A stretch of 64,000 nt of DNA from Domibacillus epiphyticus (GCF_001975785.1 NZ_MSFI01000005.1:1-64000); one strand, 5' to 3'. Shown: positions 51,578 to 60,941, counted from the first letter of the stretch. Notes: generated by a model from the letters alone, not told the origin. Program-made: numbers and translations.

Positions 51578-51768
51578 TGCTATCTGATGGGGTGGAGGTT
51601 GCAATAATTAATAGTAGCTTGCCTGAAACCAAATGGGGTTGATGATGGTATGCCGAAAGGAATTATTGCCGAAGCAAGGGAGATCCATTTATTCTCCCTT
51701 GCTGGGTTTACATCAAACAGGTGTAAAACTGTCACAGATATCATCTGTGGAGGGCTGCGTTAAGATAG
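51578..51768 (+). promoter_or_regulatory. Lysine riboswitch (L box)
   Basis: The leader carries the conserved L-box blocks in order: GGAGGTTGCAAT, TAGTA, GCCGAAAGGAATTA, TTGCCGAAGCAAGG with its partner CCTTGCTGGG, and AACTGTCACAGATATC with TCTGTGGAGGGCTGCG. Outer arms CTATCT (51580-51585) and AGATAG (51763-51768) close P1. TGCGTT at the 3' edge can pair with AACGCA at 51795-51800 of the terminator stem, giving the antiterminator. Bound lysine should therefore stop transcription before the permease gene. Confidence 0.9.
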
Positions 51769-51791
51769 TTTGCGGGTTTTATCATACTGTT

Positions 51792-51827
51792 AAAAACGCA
51801 AAGGGTCTATTCCTATGCGTTTTTTTA
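51792..51827 (+). terminator. Riboswitch-controlled terminator
   Basis: AAAAACGCA and TGCGTTTTT arms with inner AGG/CCT pairing, ending in seven Ts, 18 bases before the permease start. Its left arm competes with the riboswitch 3' strand. Confidence 0.85.
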
Positions 51828-51844
51828 TTTAGGAGGAATGTTAT

Positions 51845-53242
51845 ATGGATAAAAAGTGGGGTTTTTGGCTTTTGACAGCTATCGTAGTCGGAAATATGGT
51901 CGGTTCGGGCATATTCATGCTGCCAAGCACTCTGGCACAGCTGTCCAGTCCATTAGGCGTTGCAATCGCATGGCTCCTGACTGGTTTTGGGGTATTAATG
52001 ATCGCATTAGTATTCGGCACATTATCCAACCGTAAACCCGAATTAACGGGCGGACCCCAGAGCTATGCTCAAGCTTTGTTTAGCTCTCCCAAGCATGGAA
52101 AAACAGCCGGGTTTGCAATGGTTTGGGGCTACTGGGTAGCCAATTGGATTAGCAATGTAGCTATTATTACTAGTTTTGCCGGCTATTTGTCAACCTTCTT
52201 TCCCGTTATGAGAAGCGAGTCGATTCTTTTTTCTGTCGGATCTCAGGAAATTGCCACTGGAAGAGCCGTCACGTTTTTCGTCTGCAGCTTTTTGCTGTGG
52301 GGCACTCATTTTATACTGATGACTAGTATTAAAAGTGCCGGTAAGTTAAACTTCGTGGCCACCGCTTCAAAAGTAATCGGATTCATGCTTGTGATTACGG
52401 CTGCTCTTTTCGCATTTGAACTGTCCACAATCGGTGATATATATACTCCGACAGTAGGTGCTGATGGTGAATCACATGACCTGTTAAGTCAAGTCAACAT
52501 GGCTGCCATATCCACTCTTTGGGCTTTTGTAGGCATTGAGTCTGCCGTCATTCTATCCGGACGTGCAAAATCGCAGCGTGATGTAAGCCGGGCAACTGTG
52601 ACTGGCCTTCTCATTGCGCTTGGTATTTACATGGCGATTACGTTACTAATCATGGGGGTGCTGCCTCAGGATGTACTAAAATCGTCCGATAAACCGTTTG
52701 TAGATGCTCTATCCGTTTTAATTGGAGATACAGGCGCAGCCATTATGGCTCTATTAGCAGTCATTTCATTATTCGGTTCTACGATCGGATGGATATTGTT
52801 AAGTTCAGAGGTTCCTTATAATGCAGCAAAGGCGGGCATCTTCCCTGCTTACTTTGCAAAGTTAAATAAAAGAGGAAGTCCTGTCAGAGCGTTGACTGTA
52901 ACGAATATGATGTCCCAACTATTTATTTTTTCGACCATTTCAGGGACTATTAGTGAAGCTTATACATTCCTGACAACATCCGCTACACTCGCCTATTTAA
53001 TACCGTATTTAGTTTCTTCTGCTTTCCTTTTAAAAATGGTTATAAAAAGAGATACATTCAATCCAGGTGAAAAATCACGTTTATTGAACGGCTTTATTGC
53101 TGCGACCGCTTTTCTATACTCCCTTTGGGTCATCAAGTCTGGAACAGCAGATTGGACAACGTTTAGTTTAGGGATTGGCTTATTCTTATTGGGCGTGATT
53201 CTTTATCCTCTTCTTATCCGACTTCGATACATTAAACCATAA
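51845..53242 (+). CDS. Lysine-regulated basic amino-acid permease/antiporter
   Basis: A 465-residue APC-superfamily transporter with about twelve helices. The N-terminal GNMVGSGIFMLPSTLAQLSSPLG motif is typical of the basic amino acid/polyamine antiporter group (ArcD/LysP-like, cf. B. subtilis YvsH). The lysine riboswitch upstream makes lysine import the most likely role. AGGAGGA precedes ATG 51845. Uptake versus lysine/cadaverine exchange cannot be decided from sequence. Confidence 0.88.
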   Translation: MDKKWGFWLLTAIVVGNMVGSGIFMLPSTLAQLSSPLGVAIAWLLTGFGVLMIALVFGTLSNRKPELTGGPQSYAQALFSSPKHGKTAGFAMVWGYWVANWISNVAIITSFAGYLSTFFPVMRSESILFSVGSQEIATGRAVTFFVCSFLLWGTHFILMTSIKSAGKLNFVATASKVIGFMLVITAALFAFELSTIGDIYTPTVGADGESHDLLSQVNMAAISTLWAFVGIESAVILSGRAKSQRDVSRATVTGLLIALGIYMAITLLIMGVLPQDVLKSSDKPFVDALSVLIGDTGAAIMALLAVISLFGSTIGWILLSSEVPYNAAKAGIFPAYFAKLNKRGSPVRALTVTNMMSQLFIFSTISGTISEAYTFLTTSATLAYLIPYLVSSAFLLKMVIKRDTFNPGEKSRLLNGFIAATAFLYSLWVIKSGTADWTTFSLGIGLFLLGVILYPLLIRLRYIKP

Positions 53243-53259
53243 TTTCCAACCCAACATTC

Positions 53260-53293
53260 AAAGAGCAGCTTATATTACAAGGCTGCTCTTTTT
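53260..53293. terminator. Convergent terminator between the two permease genes
   Basis: AAAGAGCAGC and GCTGCTCTTT perfect arms with a T tail, between converging genes. Confidence 0.85.
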
Positions 53294-53299
53294 CAATCT

Positions 53300-54700
53300 T
53301 TACTTATTTAACTTAGATCCTTTTTGTGAATATAAGAAATAAATGACTACTCCGATAGCTAACCAGATACCAAAACGGATCCATGTAGAAGCGCCGAGCT
53401 GCAGAATCAAGAATCCGCAAAATAAAATCGCTAGTCCCGGTATAAGCGGAACAGCCGGACAACGGAACGCACGCTTTAAATCAGGCTGTTTTACTCTTAA
53501 GACAATAACCGCGATCGAAATTAAAATAAAGGCAGAGAGCGTTCCGATATTTACCAGTTTTGCTAACTCGTCAAGCGGGATCAGTGCCCCCATAAGCGCT
53601 GCGACTAATCCAAAAAACCAGGTTGCTTTGTATGGTGTATGGTATTTCTTATGAATTTCAGAAAGAATCGGCGGCATTAACCCATCCCTCGACATGGAAA
53701 ATATGACACGTGTCTGACCATATAACATCACCAGCATAACAGTTGTCATACCGATGATTGCACCAAGGTCGATAACTCCTGCTGCCCAATCTTGACCGGC
53801 TGCTTGTAAAGGCAGCGAGATGGGGTGAGCTACTCCTTCAAATCGCTGATACGGGACTACACCTGTCATGATGGCTGAAACGATGACATACAGTAATGTA
53901 CAAATAAATAATGAGGAAAGAATCCCAATAGGCAAATCTCTTTTCGGATTTTTTGTTTCCTCTGCCGCTGATGCAATGGCATCAAAACCAATAAACGCAA
54001 AAAACACAAGCGCGGCCGCTGCAAATACACCATCAAAACCAAAGGGCATAAACGGCGCCCAGTTTCCCGGTTTTACATAACCCACAGCAACCGCAATAAA
54101 TAACAACACAACCGCCACTTTAATGATAACCATAATGTTATTGGCTCTTTTAGATTGTTTGATGCCAACTGACAACAAAAATGCAATAATCATGACAATT
54201 AAAAATGCCGGAAGATTAAAGTAGGTTGTTGCACCCTCAATGGTACCTGGAGCAGAAGTCAAAGCAGCCGGAATATGCAGCCCGAAACCTCCGAGCAGCG
54301 ATTGAAAATAACCTGACCAGCCCACCGACACAGCACTTACTGCCAATAAATACTCAAGCACTAAATCCCACCCGATGATAAACGCCATAAATTCCCCGAG
54401 GGTCGTATAAGTGTATGTGTAGACGGATCCGGATACCGGTACAGTGGAAGCAAATTCCGCATAAGCTAAAGCGGCAAACAAACAAGCTAACCCTGCAATG
54501 ACAAAAGAAAGAATGAGCGCCGGTCCTGCTGTTAAAGCACCCGTTCCTGTTAATACGAAGATGCCCGTTCCAATGATCGCCCCGATACCCAGCATTGTTA
54601 AATCAAATGCGCCCATTTCTTTCTTCAGTGCATCCTCTTTAGGCTGCTTTCCATCTAATAAATCGCTAATGCTTTTTTTACGAAATAATGGATTCCCCAT
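53300..54700 (-). CDS. APC family cationic amino-acid permease (YfnA type)
   Basis: A 466-residue permease with about twelve to fourteen helices. The N-terminal KSISDLLDGKQPKEDALKK lead-in and GIGAIIGTGIFVLTGT motif are typical for the CAT/YfnA group. AFIGFDAIASAAEETKNPKRDLP in the middle is the conserved APC loop. Likely substrates are cationic or small neutral amino acids. No riboswitch or operator was seen upstream. It is convergent with the lysine-regulated permease. Confidence 0.87.
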   Translation of the reverse strand: MGNPLFRKKSISDLLDGKQPKEDALKKEMGAFDLTMLGIGAIIGTGIFVLTGTGALTAGPALILSFVIAGLACLFAALAYAEFASTVPVSGSVYTYTYTTLGEFMAFIIGWDLVLEYLLAVSAVSVGWSGYFQSLLGGFGLHIPAALTSAPGTIEGATTYFNLPAFLIVMIIAFLLSVGIKQSKRANNIMVIIKVAVVLLFIAVAVGYVKPGNWAPFMPFGFDGVFAAAALVFFAFIGFDAIASAAEETKNPKRDLPIGILSSLFICTLLYVIVSAIMTGVVPYQRFEGVAHPISLPLQAAGQDWAAGVIDLGAIIGMTTVMLVMLYGQTRVIFSMSRDGLMPPILSEIHKKYHTPYKATWFFGLVAALMGALIPLDELAKLVNIGTLSAFILISIAVIVLRVKQPDLKRAFRCPAVPLIPGLAILFCGFLILQLGASTWIRFGIWLAIGVVIYFLYSQKGSKLNK

Positions 54701-54714
54701 ATAAAGATACCCTC

Positions 54715-55030
54715 ACTTTCAAAACATTTCATTATATAAAAATAACGTTTTTTCGCTATAAACTATTCGAAAAACTTTGTCATTAATCATGTCCATGTCT
54801 ACAACTTCTATTCATTCTCTATTCGAATCAGTCTTATTAAAAGCAGAGACTTAATAACCATTCAAGTACTGCCAATAAAATTCGTAGTAATAGGCATACC
54901 ATTGAGACAGCGCCTATAGCTAAATTGTTTAAATTTAGGGGGGACTTGGTCCATACTAAGGTGAGCGAAATTATTGGGAATAATTAAAGGGAAATATAAA
55001 CATTTTTGTTATATTATAAATTTGATTCCG
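54715..55030. other. Intergenic region, no gene seen
   Basis: AT-rich stretch between divergent genes. No conserved RNA motif, no strong palindrome and no supported small ORF were found. Promoters for both flanking genes must lie here, but only loose TATA-like sequences near 55011 were seen. Confidence 0.4.
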
Positions 55031-55045
55031 AAAAGAAGGTGCCAA

Positions 55046-55924
55046 ATGAAACAGCAGTCGATATACAAAAGTGAAGAAGGCAGGAAAAAAATTCTCGAGC
55101 ATTATGAATCATACCTGAAGTCTTTTGATACGATTATTGAGAGAGTGTATGTCAAAACCCGCTTTGGGAAGACGCATATGTTAGTTGCTGGACCGGAGGA
55201 TGGAAAACCCGTTTTCATCTTACAAGGAGGAAACTGTATCAATCCCATGACATTATCATGGTTCACTTCTTTGTTTAAAACGTACCGAATATATGCGGCG
55301 GATACAATCGGACATCCAGGTTATAGTGATGAAACAAGGATTTCACCAAAAGATGAAAGCTTTCCCTTATGGATTTCTGATTTAATGAACCATTTCAATG
55401 TGAATAAAAGCGCATTTATCGGTGCCTCATATGGTGCCGGTATTATTTTAAGAATGGCTGCGTATATGCCGGATAAAATTGCCTGTTCCGTCCTCGTTTC
55501 ACCGTCTGGAATAAAGATAGGCTCTAAAAGCAAGTTAATGAAAAAAGTCGTACTTCCATTCCTTATTTACAAGGCGCGTTCATCTGAAAATCAGTTAAAA
55601 AAAATTACGGATGTGATGTCGATAAACAGCATGAAGGAAGAAGATAAACAAATAATTTGGGAGATTATTAAACATGTAAAGCTCGAAAAGGAGATGCCTA
55701 AATTATTGACAAAGGCGGAGCTGGCAAATTCCCCCTCTCCAACAATGATCATCGCAGGTATAAAAGACATATTCTTCCCTGAAGAACTGGTCTTGAAAAA
55801 AGCAAAAGAAATTATTCCAAACTTACCGGTGTTCTATTCATATAATATGGGCCACTTCCCATCTGAAAAGTTTATAATTAAAATTAATGACAATGCAGAA
55901 GAGTTTTTGAGCTTGTATTATTAA
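55046..55924 (+). CDS. Alpha/beta hydrolase
   Basis: A 292-residue alpha/beta-hydrolase-fold protein. Residues 60-70 give the VFILQGGNCINP oxyanion region. IGASYGAGIILRMAAYMPDK is the nucleophile elbow (Ser), GIKDIFFPEE carries the Asp, and NMGHFPSEK the His, so the triad looks complete. ATG 55046 (MKQQSIYKSEEG) follows AGAAGGTG; the upstream in-frame start at 54974 has no RBS. Substrate unknown. The next gene, yjbQ, follows after 25 bases, so they are probably co-transcribed. Confidence 0.82.
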   Translation: MKQQSIYKSEEGRKKILEHYESYLKSFDTIIERVYVKTRFGKTHMLVAGPEDGKPVFILQGGNCINPMTLSWFTSLFKTYRIYAADTIGHPGYSDETRISPKDESFPLWISDLMNHFNVNKSAFIGASYGAGIILRMAAYMPDKIACSVLVSPSGIKIGSKSKLMKKVVLPFLIYKARSSENQLKKITDVMSINSMKEEDKQIIWEIIKHVKLEKEMPKLLTKAELANSPSPTMIIAGIKDIFFPEELVLKKAKEIIPNLPVFYSYNMGHFPSEKFIIKINDNAEEFLSLYY

Positions 55925-55949
55925 CGCTTTTTTAGAAAGGATGAGGTAA

Positions 55950-56345
55950 ATGGAGAAACGATTTTCATTACATACCGCGGAACGGGATCAAATGATTGAC
56001 ATTACCTCCATAATTGAAGAATGGATACGGGAACAAGGTGTTGAAAATGGAATTGTCATAGTGTCGTCCCTTCATACGACAGCTGGCATTACCGTTAACG
56101 AGAACGCAGATCCCGATGTAAAAAAGGACATGCTTATGCGTTTGGATGAAGTATACCCATGGGAGCACCCAAAAGACCGGCATGGGGAAGGAAATACTGC
56201 CGCTCATTTAAAAACCAGTACAGTGGGACACGCCCAGACTCTTATTATATCAAATGGAAATCTTGTTCTCGGAACATGGCAGGGAATTTATTTTTGTGAA
56301 TTTGACGGACCGAGAAAACGAGAATTTCTTGTGAAAATCATATAA
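55950..56345 (+). CDS. yjbQ: YjbQ family protein (secondary thiamine-phosphate synthase)
   Basis: A 131-residue UPF0047/YjbQ protein. Conserved residues are [19 protein letters not shown], the [13 protein letters not shown] metal/active-site block and [12 protein letters not shown]. Family members show weak thiamine-phosphate synthase activity, though the physiological reaction is unsettled. RBS GAAAGGATGAGG. It follows the hydrolase closely and is closed by a strong terminator. Confidence 0.9.
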   Translation: MEKRFSLHTAERDQMIDITSIIEEWIREQGVENGIVIVSSLHTTAGITVNENADPDVKKDMLMRLDEVYPWEHPKDRHGEGNTAAHLKTSTVGHAQTLIISNGNLVLGTWQGIYFCEFDGPRKREFLVKII

Positions 56346-56359
56346 AAACAAATCAAAAA

Positions 56360-56401
56360 GGCAAGTGAACAGCGTTCCTCCCGCAACGCTGTCCACTTGC
56401 C
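56360..56401 (+). terminator. Terminator after yjbQ
   Basis: GGCAAGTG-ACAGCGTT and AACGCTGT-CACTTGCC form a long stem with one internal mismatch, 15 bases after the stop codon. Confidence 0.8.
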
Positions 56402-56512
56402 CTAATTTTCCTACAAGCAGCTCTCATCTTCCAATGAACAGCTGGAACACTTGATATCCCCCTGCGCATTTAAATACTCCCCTGCATGTAAGCTGTATAT
56501 ATGCGTTTTTCT

Positions 56513-57268
56513 TTATGAACGTGGCGCCCAGGAGGCAAATCGTTTCTTTAAAGGCTGAAGCAAAACAAGTTCGAAGAATAATGCCATTAATCCGATTGTA
56601 ATAATGCCCACCATGACTAACGAAGAATTTGCCATTTGACCGCTTGTCGAAATAAGCCAGCCAATCCCAGCGTCCCCGCCGATCATCTCTGCAGCGACTA
56701 AAGAACGCCATGCAATGCCAAAACCAACTATTACACCGCTAAAAGCAGACGGCATAACTTCCGGCAAATACACATAACGTGCTAATTGGAAACGATTTGC
56801 ACCAAAGCTTAATGCGGCTCTTATATGGGACTGTTTAATTAATTCCATCCCTTGAATCACATTTACAAGTATCGGGAAAAAAGCAGCCATTACGATGACA
56901 GCAATCATCGGGGCATTTCCTAAATCAAGCAAAAGGATAAACAAAGGCGCCCAAGCCATCGGAGGCGTTGCCTGAAAAAAGGACACGATCGGACTTAAAA
57001 ACAAACGGAAAGGCCTGCTTAGCCCCGCCAGTGTGCCGACAATAAAAGCACTAACAGCGGCAATACTAAACCCGATCCCTAATCGGTATAAACTAATTCC
57101 AACATGATCATAAAATTCCGCAGACGCCAATTGTACAGAAAATTCTTTAATGACTATGATAGGTCCCGGAAAAATAAGATCTGGATAGCGGCTTGCGATC
57201 GCTATCCAGACAAGAAATAGAAACGGAATTGACAAACTTCCCCATAACCACTTTTTCAAGTCAGTCAT
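56513..57268 (-). CDS. SsuC/TauC-type ABC permease
   Basis: A 251-residue permease with about six helices of the nitrate/sulfonate/taurine importer class; the EAA loop is AALSFGANRFQLARYVYLPEVMPSAFSG. It starts one base after the binding-protein gene. Substrate not determinable from the permease. Confidence 0.87.
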   Translation of the reverse strand: MTDLKKWLWGSLSIPFLFLVWIAIASRYPDLIFPGPIIVIKEFSVQLASAEFYDHVGISLYRLGIGFSIAAVSAFIVGTLAGLSRPFRLFLSPIVSFFQATPPMAWAPLFILLLDLGNAPMIAVIVMAAFFPILVNVIQGMELIKQSHIRAALSFGANRFQLARYVYLPEVMPSAFSGVIVGFGIAWRSLVAAEMIGGDAGIGWLISTSGQMANSSLVMVGIITIGLMALFFELVLLQPLKKRFASWAPRS

Positions 57269-57269
57269 C

Positions 57270-58283
57270 TTACTTTACCCAATCCTTATCAAACATCGAC
57301 TCTACGTTAAACGGTTTATCAATCATTTTTAACTCGTAATTCATGTCTGCCACTTCTTGATAAAATGTAAAATCTTCTTCTGTTATCTTATCATTGAATT
57401 GATGACGCTCTAACGCTTTTAGCAAAACGTCTTTTGCATCCCATGCTTTCCCGCTTTGATCCGTGATGCCTGGAACATTATAGTTTTTCACAAGAATATC
57501 AGCAGCCTCGTCTTTATTATCTTGAATAAATTGAATCGATTCTTTATGGCCGGCCATAAATTTCTCTACAGTCTCGGGTTGATTGCTCAACAAGTCATTC
57601 GTCGCTAAGATCACAAGTGCAGGATCCGGCATTTCCTTCAATACTTTTAAGCCACGCAATTCAGCTATCGATAAAAAAGGCTCAGCCGCTACAGCAGCAT
57701 CGATACTTCCTTTGTTAATGGCCTGCTCCATCACAGGCATTTGCATTTGAGTAATCGATACTTCGGACTCTGCTACCTTTGCTTCAGGTAGTACTAAGCC
57801 CCTTAACAAGATATCTGCTCCGCTCCCTTTTACAATAGAGCCGATTTTTTTCCCTTTTAAGTCTTCTACACTTTCAATGCCGGAATCAGGGTTAACCATC
57901 AAACCGAATTTTCCATCACTTACCTTCGCAATGGCTTTTATTTCAGCCCCTCTTGAAACCCAGTTCACAGCTGCCGGAACACCAGCATAGGCGATATCTA
58001 ATTTCCCTGACGATAACGCTTTGTATAAATCTGGTCCATTTGAAAATGAATAAAATTCACTTTTCAATCCTTGTTCATCAATTAATTTTTTATTTTCCGC
58101 TACAACCGCAGGTGCATTGGACAAAATATTTACATATCCGATGCGGATTGTTTCACCCGAAGTTTCTTCTGCTGTCTGGTCCTTCTCAGAAGTACTGCCG
58201 CATCCTGCAAGAATTACTGTGAAGATCATTAAAATCATCAAAAAACGAAATGTATGCATTTTCTTTGCTGTTAAGTTTTTCAC
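57270..58283 (-). CDS. NMT1/SsuA-type substrate-binding lipoprotein
   Basis: A 337-residue binding protein with a lipoprotein signal (LMIFTVILAGCGS, Cys28) and the NMT1/THI5-like two-lobe fold: IRIGYVNILSNAPAVVAENK, KLDIAYAGVPAAVNWVSRG, and DLKGKKIGSIVKGSGADILL. Such proteins bind aliphatic sulfonates, taurine, nitrate or pyrimidines. The GTG at 58283 is preceded by GGAGG at 7-base spacing. No sulfonate monooxygenase or thiamine gene is adjacent and no SAM or TPP riboswitch was seen, so the substrate stays open. Confidence 0.87.
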   Translation of the reverse strand: MKNLTAKKMHTFRFLMILMIFTVILAGCGSTSEKDQTAEETSGETIRIGYVNILSNAPAVVAENKKLIDEQGLKSEFYSFSNGPDLYKALSSGKLDIAYAGVPAAVNWVSRGAEIKAIAKVSDGKFGLMVNPDSGIESVEDLKGKKIGSIVKGSGADILLRGLVLPEAKVAESEVSITQMQMPVMEQAINKGSIDAAVAAEPFLSIAELRGLKVLKEMPDPALVILATNDLLSNQPETVEKFMAGHKESIQFIQDNKDEAADILVKNYNVPGITDQSGKAWDAKDVLLKALERHQFNDKITEEDFTFYQEVADMNYELKMIDKPFNVESMFDKDWVK

Positions 58284-58299
58284 TTTTTTTCCTCCATTC

Positions 58300-59097
58300 T
58301 TAAATACCTGAACCTGATTGTTCCCCTTTGTAAACGTGACCCTCTTTCAAGTTTTGAATCAGCTGTCTTTTATATTCATTAAATGCCGGTGTTAACCGCA
58401 TCTCTAGATTGCGCGGGCGAGGCAATGAAACGTTTATCATATCAAGGATCGCTCCCCCGCCATTTTGCATTACAACCACATGGTCTGATAAATAAACTGC
58501 TTCATCTATGCTATGTGTCACTAATACGATCGTCATACCCGTTTTTTCCTGAATCCTCATCAATTCATCCTGCATGTTTTCTCTCGTTTGTGCATCAAGA
58601 GCACTAAATGGCTCATCCATCAGCAAGATTTCAGGATTGGTTACGAGCGTTCGCGCAATCGCTACACGCTGTTTCATCCCACCGGATAAATCATGAATGC
58701 TTGCTTTCTCATAACCGGAAAGACCGACTAATTGAATAGCCTCCATACTTTTTTCGAATCGATCCTTCTTATCCATACTCTGTATTTTCAAACCGAAAGC
58801 TACATTGTCAATGACATTGAGCCACGGAAAAAGCGCCAAATCCTGGAATACAACCGCCCGATCCGGGCCGGGTTTTTTAACAGGTGTTTTGTTTACGTAT
58901 ATGTCTCCGCTTGTAGGCTGAATAAATCCCGCAATGACATTCAATAAAGAACTTTTCCCGCAGCCGCTGGGTCCAACAATACTGACAAATTCACCCTTTT
59001 TAATATTGAGGGAAACATCTTTAAATATGGTCCTCTTCCCGTCATAAGAAAGATTTAACTGGTTTATGGTTAATTTATCATTTAACTCTTTTTCCAT
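58300..59097 (-). CDS. SsuB/TauB-type ABC ATPase
   Basis: A 265-residue ATPase: Walker A VGPSGCGKSS, signature LSGGMKQRVAIARTLV, Walker B ILLMDEPFSALDA, and THSIDEA. These are typical of sulfonate/nitrate/taurine importers. ATG 59097 is chosen over the adjacent GTG because AAAGGAGA is 7 bases upstream. It is the first gene of a three-gene operon with the binding protein and permease; the order ATPase-binding protein-permease is less common. Confidence 0.9.
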   Translation of the reverse strand: MEKELNDKLTINQLNLSYDGKRTIFKDVSLNIKKGEFVSIVGPSGCGKSSLLNVIAGFIQPTSGDIYVNKTPVKKPGPDRAVVFQDLALFPWLNVIDNVAFGLKIQSMDKKDRFEKSMEAIQLVGLSGYEKASIHDLSGGMKQRVAIARTLVTNPEILLMDEPFSALDAQTRENMQDELMRIQEKTGMTIVLVTHSIDEAVYLSDHVVVMQNGGGAILDMINVSLPRPRNLEMRLTPAFNEYKRQLIQNLKEGHVYKGEQSGSGI

Positions 59098-59329
59098 CAC
59101 GATCTCCTTTCCTGCAGTTTAATTCCCACTAATTTTATACGATATCCTAAATTAGACTGTAACAATATGTTTAGGCAAATTCAACTCTAAATTTCGACAA
59201 TTTCCGACTATAAATTTAAGAAATTATACGGAATCATCTGGATTCGTCCAGCGCTAGTAGTATTATTCCCAAAAACCTTCCTCATCTACCTATTCCCTGC
59301 ATCGTATTTTTTTCAGCCTTATCATTTGA

Positions 59330-59369
59330 ATGTTACATAAATACATGTTACGCTAGTATTATGTAACAT
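59330..59369. promoter_or_regulatory. Inverted repeat upstream of the lone recombinase
   Basis: Perfect 11-base arms ATGTTACATAA (59330-59340) and TTATGTAACAT (59359-59369) with an 18-base spacer that contains a third TGTTAC. A candidate promoter (TTACAT, then TATTAT after 18 bases) is embedded in it, so a bound protein would block transcription. Confidence 0.7.
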
Positions 59370-59383
59370 AAGGGGAGAAGAAA

Positions 59384-59923
59384 ATGGAATATGTAAATCC
59401 GATAAAAAACATCGAAAAAATACAATTAATTAAGGAAATATTAAAAAAACAATCAAGCCGGGATTTCGTCTTGTTTGTATTGGGCATTAACACAGGACTT
59501 AAAATCAGCACTCTTTTATCCTTAAAAATTAATCAATTAGTCGATGAAAATGGAGAGATACACTCTTTTCTTCAAATTGACAATCAATGTGTTTACCTTA
59601 ACGACCAGGTGAAAGCAGCTTTACAGTTACACTTGAATCATTCTACTCCTCCTGTTGACAGTTATCTTTTTAAATCGCCAAAAAGCGAGTCGCCTATTTC
59701 GCGTCAGCAGGCTTATCGCGTTATCAATGAAGCAGCTAGAAAAGCCGGAATTCGTGATCAAATTGGCACCCATACTTTAAGAAAAACTTTCGGCTACCAC
59801 GCTTATATAAAAGGAGTCGCTATTTCACTGATTCAAGAAAGATTTCATCACGCTTCCCCATCGGAAACGTTTCGATATATCGGAATGGATGAGACAAAAC
59901 AGAAAATAGATGTAAATCTATAA
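59384..59923 (+). CDS. Short tyrosine-recombinase-like protein lacking Arg I
   Basis: A 179-residue protein containing only the catalytic domain of a tyrosine recombinase (phage integrase family), with no N-terminal core-binding domain. The second motif HTLRKTFGYH (His130, Arg133), the third-position His155/156 and the nucleophile Tyr165 (RYIG) are present. The first catalytic arginine in the TGLR motif is replaced by lysine (TGLKIS, Lys40), and the usual beta-hairpin lysine was not found. RBS GGGGAGAAG. No other mobile-element genes or att repeats are nearby. It may be an inactive relic or a DNA-binding protein derived from an integrase. Confidence 0.8.
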   Translation: MEYVNPIKNIEKIQLIKEILKKQSSRDFVLFVLGINTGLKISTLLSLKINQLVDENGEIHSFLQIDNQCVYLNDQVKAALQLHLNHSTPPVDSYLFKSPKSESPISRQQAYRVINEAARKAGIRDQIGTHTLRKTFGYHAYIKGVAISLIQERFHHASPSETFRYIGMDETKQKIDVNL

Positions 59924-59947
59924 AAATCAGCTGACAGAAAATTAAAA

Positions 59948-59976
59948 AGAGCCTTAAGAAAAATTCTTAAGACTCT
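59948..59976. terminator. Convergent terminator after the recombinase-like gene
   Basis: AGAGCCTTAAGAA and TTCTTAAGACTCT arms (one mismatch) with a 3-base loop, between converging genes. Confidence 0.75.
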
Positions 59977-60003
59977 GCAAAATGTTATCGCGTTTATTTC
60001 ATT

Positions 60004-60684
60004 TTATAGGTTCTCTTCTTTTATAGAAGAGTGGATGGAAGTAGGTTCCGTGATCTTATCATCTGTTACATGAAGCTGACACGTTTTATTATCTTTCATA
60101 AACTTGAATACGCCATTATTAAAATCGGTTCCGGTTTCTTTGTAAAAGATTCCTTCATGAATGACTTCGTCGGAATAAGTAAAACTAATACGGTGTCCTT
60201 TATCATCTTTAATTAAATAAGCTCTCGTTCCATTCTCGAAGAGGTTGTCATCGTCTTCAACAGAGCGGTCGATGGACACTACGTGGAAATCGACAAAAGA
60301 GATTTCACGGAGCAGCATATTGACAAAAGATCCTTTTTTAATCTCCTCCCATCGACTTTGAGGAGACTGTCCCAAAATAATTTGTGTGATATTTAATTCA
60401 CGGGCAACTTCCGCAATGACCTTAACAGCCGGTCTCTTTTCGTTATCACGGATAATCAACTCCTCAGCACCGAGCTCTTCCGCAAGGAGTTTCCACTGAT
60501 CAATATAAGCGGCTTTATCCGCGCTTAGTTCCTCTTGAGGAAGTGAATCAACAGTTAGAATATATAGCGGGCAATCAAGCATATTGGCAATTTTGCAGCC
60601 GCGTTTAATCAACCGCTCGCCATTTGGACCATAATACGCACAGACTAATATGCTTTCATCCATACGGGCTCTCAATTTTTTCAA
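60004..60684 (-). CDS. KdpD-like universal stress protein
   Basis: A 226-residue protein. Residues 5-130 form a universal-stress-protein domain of the type inside the sensor KdpD: DESILVCAYYGPNGERLIKRG, LYILTVDSLPQEE and ITQIILGQSPQSRWEE. The C-terminal 85 residues (GHRISFTYSDEVIHEGIFYKETGTDF) are unlike KdpD and unrecognised. The TTG at 60684 has GAGGTGGG upstream. It is divergent from the Mrp antiporter operon, so a role in sensing ion stress or a nucleotide (cyclic di-AMP binds some KdpD USP domains) is possible but unproven. Confidence 0.72.
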   Translation of the reverse strand: MKKLRARMDESILVCAYYGPNGERLIKRGCKIANMLDCPLYILTVDSLPQEELSADKAAYIDQWKLLAEELGAEELIIRDNEKRPAVKVIAEVARELNITQIILGQSPQSRWEEIKKGSFVNMLLREISFVDFHVVSIDRSVEDDDNLFENGTRAYLIKDDKGHRISFTYSDEVIHEGIFYKETGTDFNNGVFKFMKDNKTCQLHVTDDKITEPTSIHSSIKEENL

Positions 60685-60941
60685 AGCTGTCCCACCTCTA
60701 TTTACATGTTTTGAAATTTTTTTTAATTTGCTTTATTGTACTTCGATCTATAAATGGAAACAAATACATTATAGATATTTTTATTATCCCGAGTGTAAGA
60801 ATATAGGGGACTTAAGGATATTTCAACCCCTAATTTATTTTTTTGTTCTTTTTTATTATATTCCCCTTATTCGACAAGCCTTACAAGTATTCGTTTTATA
60901 TATAAAGTTATTACAAAAAAATCAGTTAGGAGGGACTCGAT

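Noticed and set aside
59101-59330. SAM or TPP riboswitch upstream of the SsuABC-like operon
   Set aside because: Neither the S-box nor the THI-box conserved blocks are present in the leader.
60685-60941. Riboswitch (for example ydaO type) before mrpA
   Set aside because: Only AT-rich sequence and a simple RBS were seen; no conserved riboswitch blocks.
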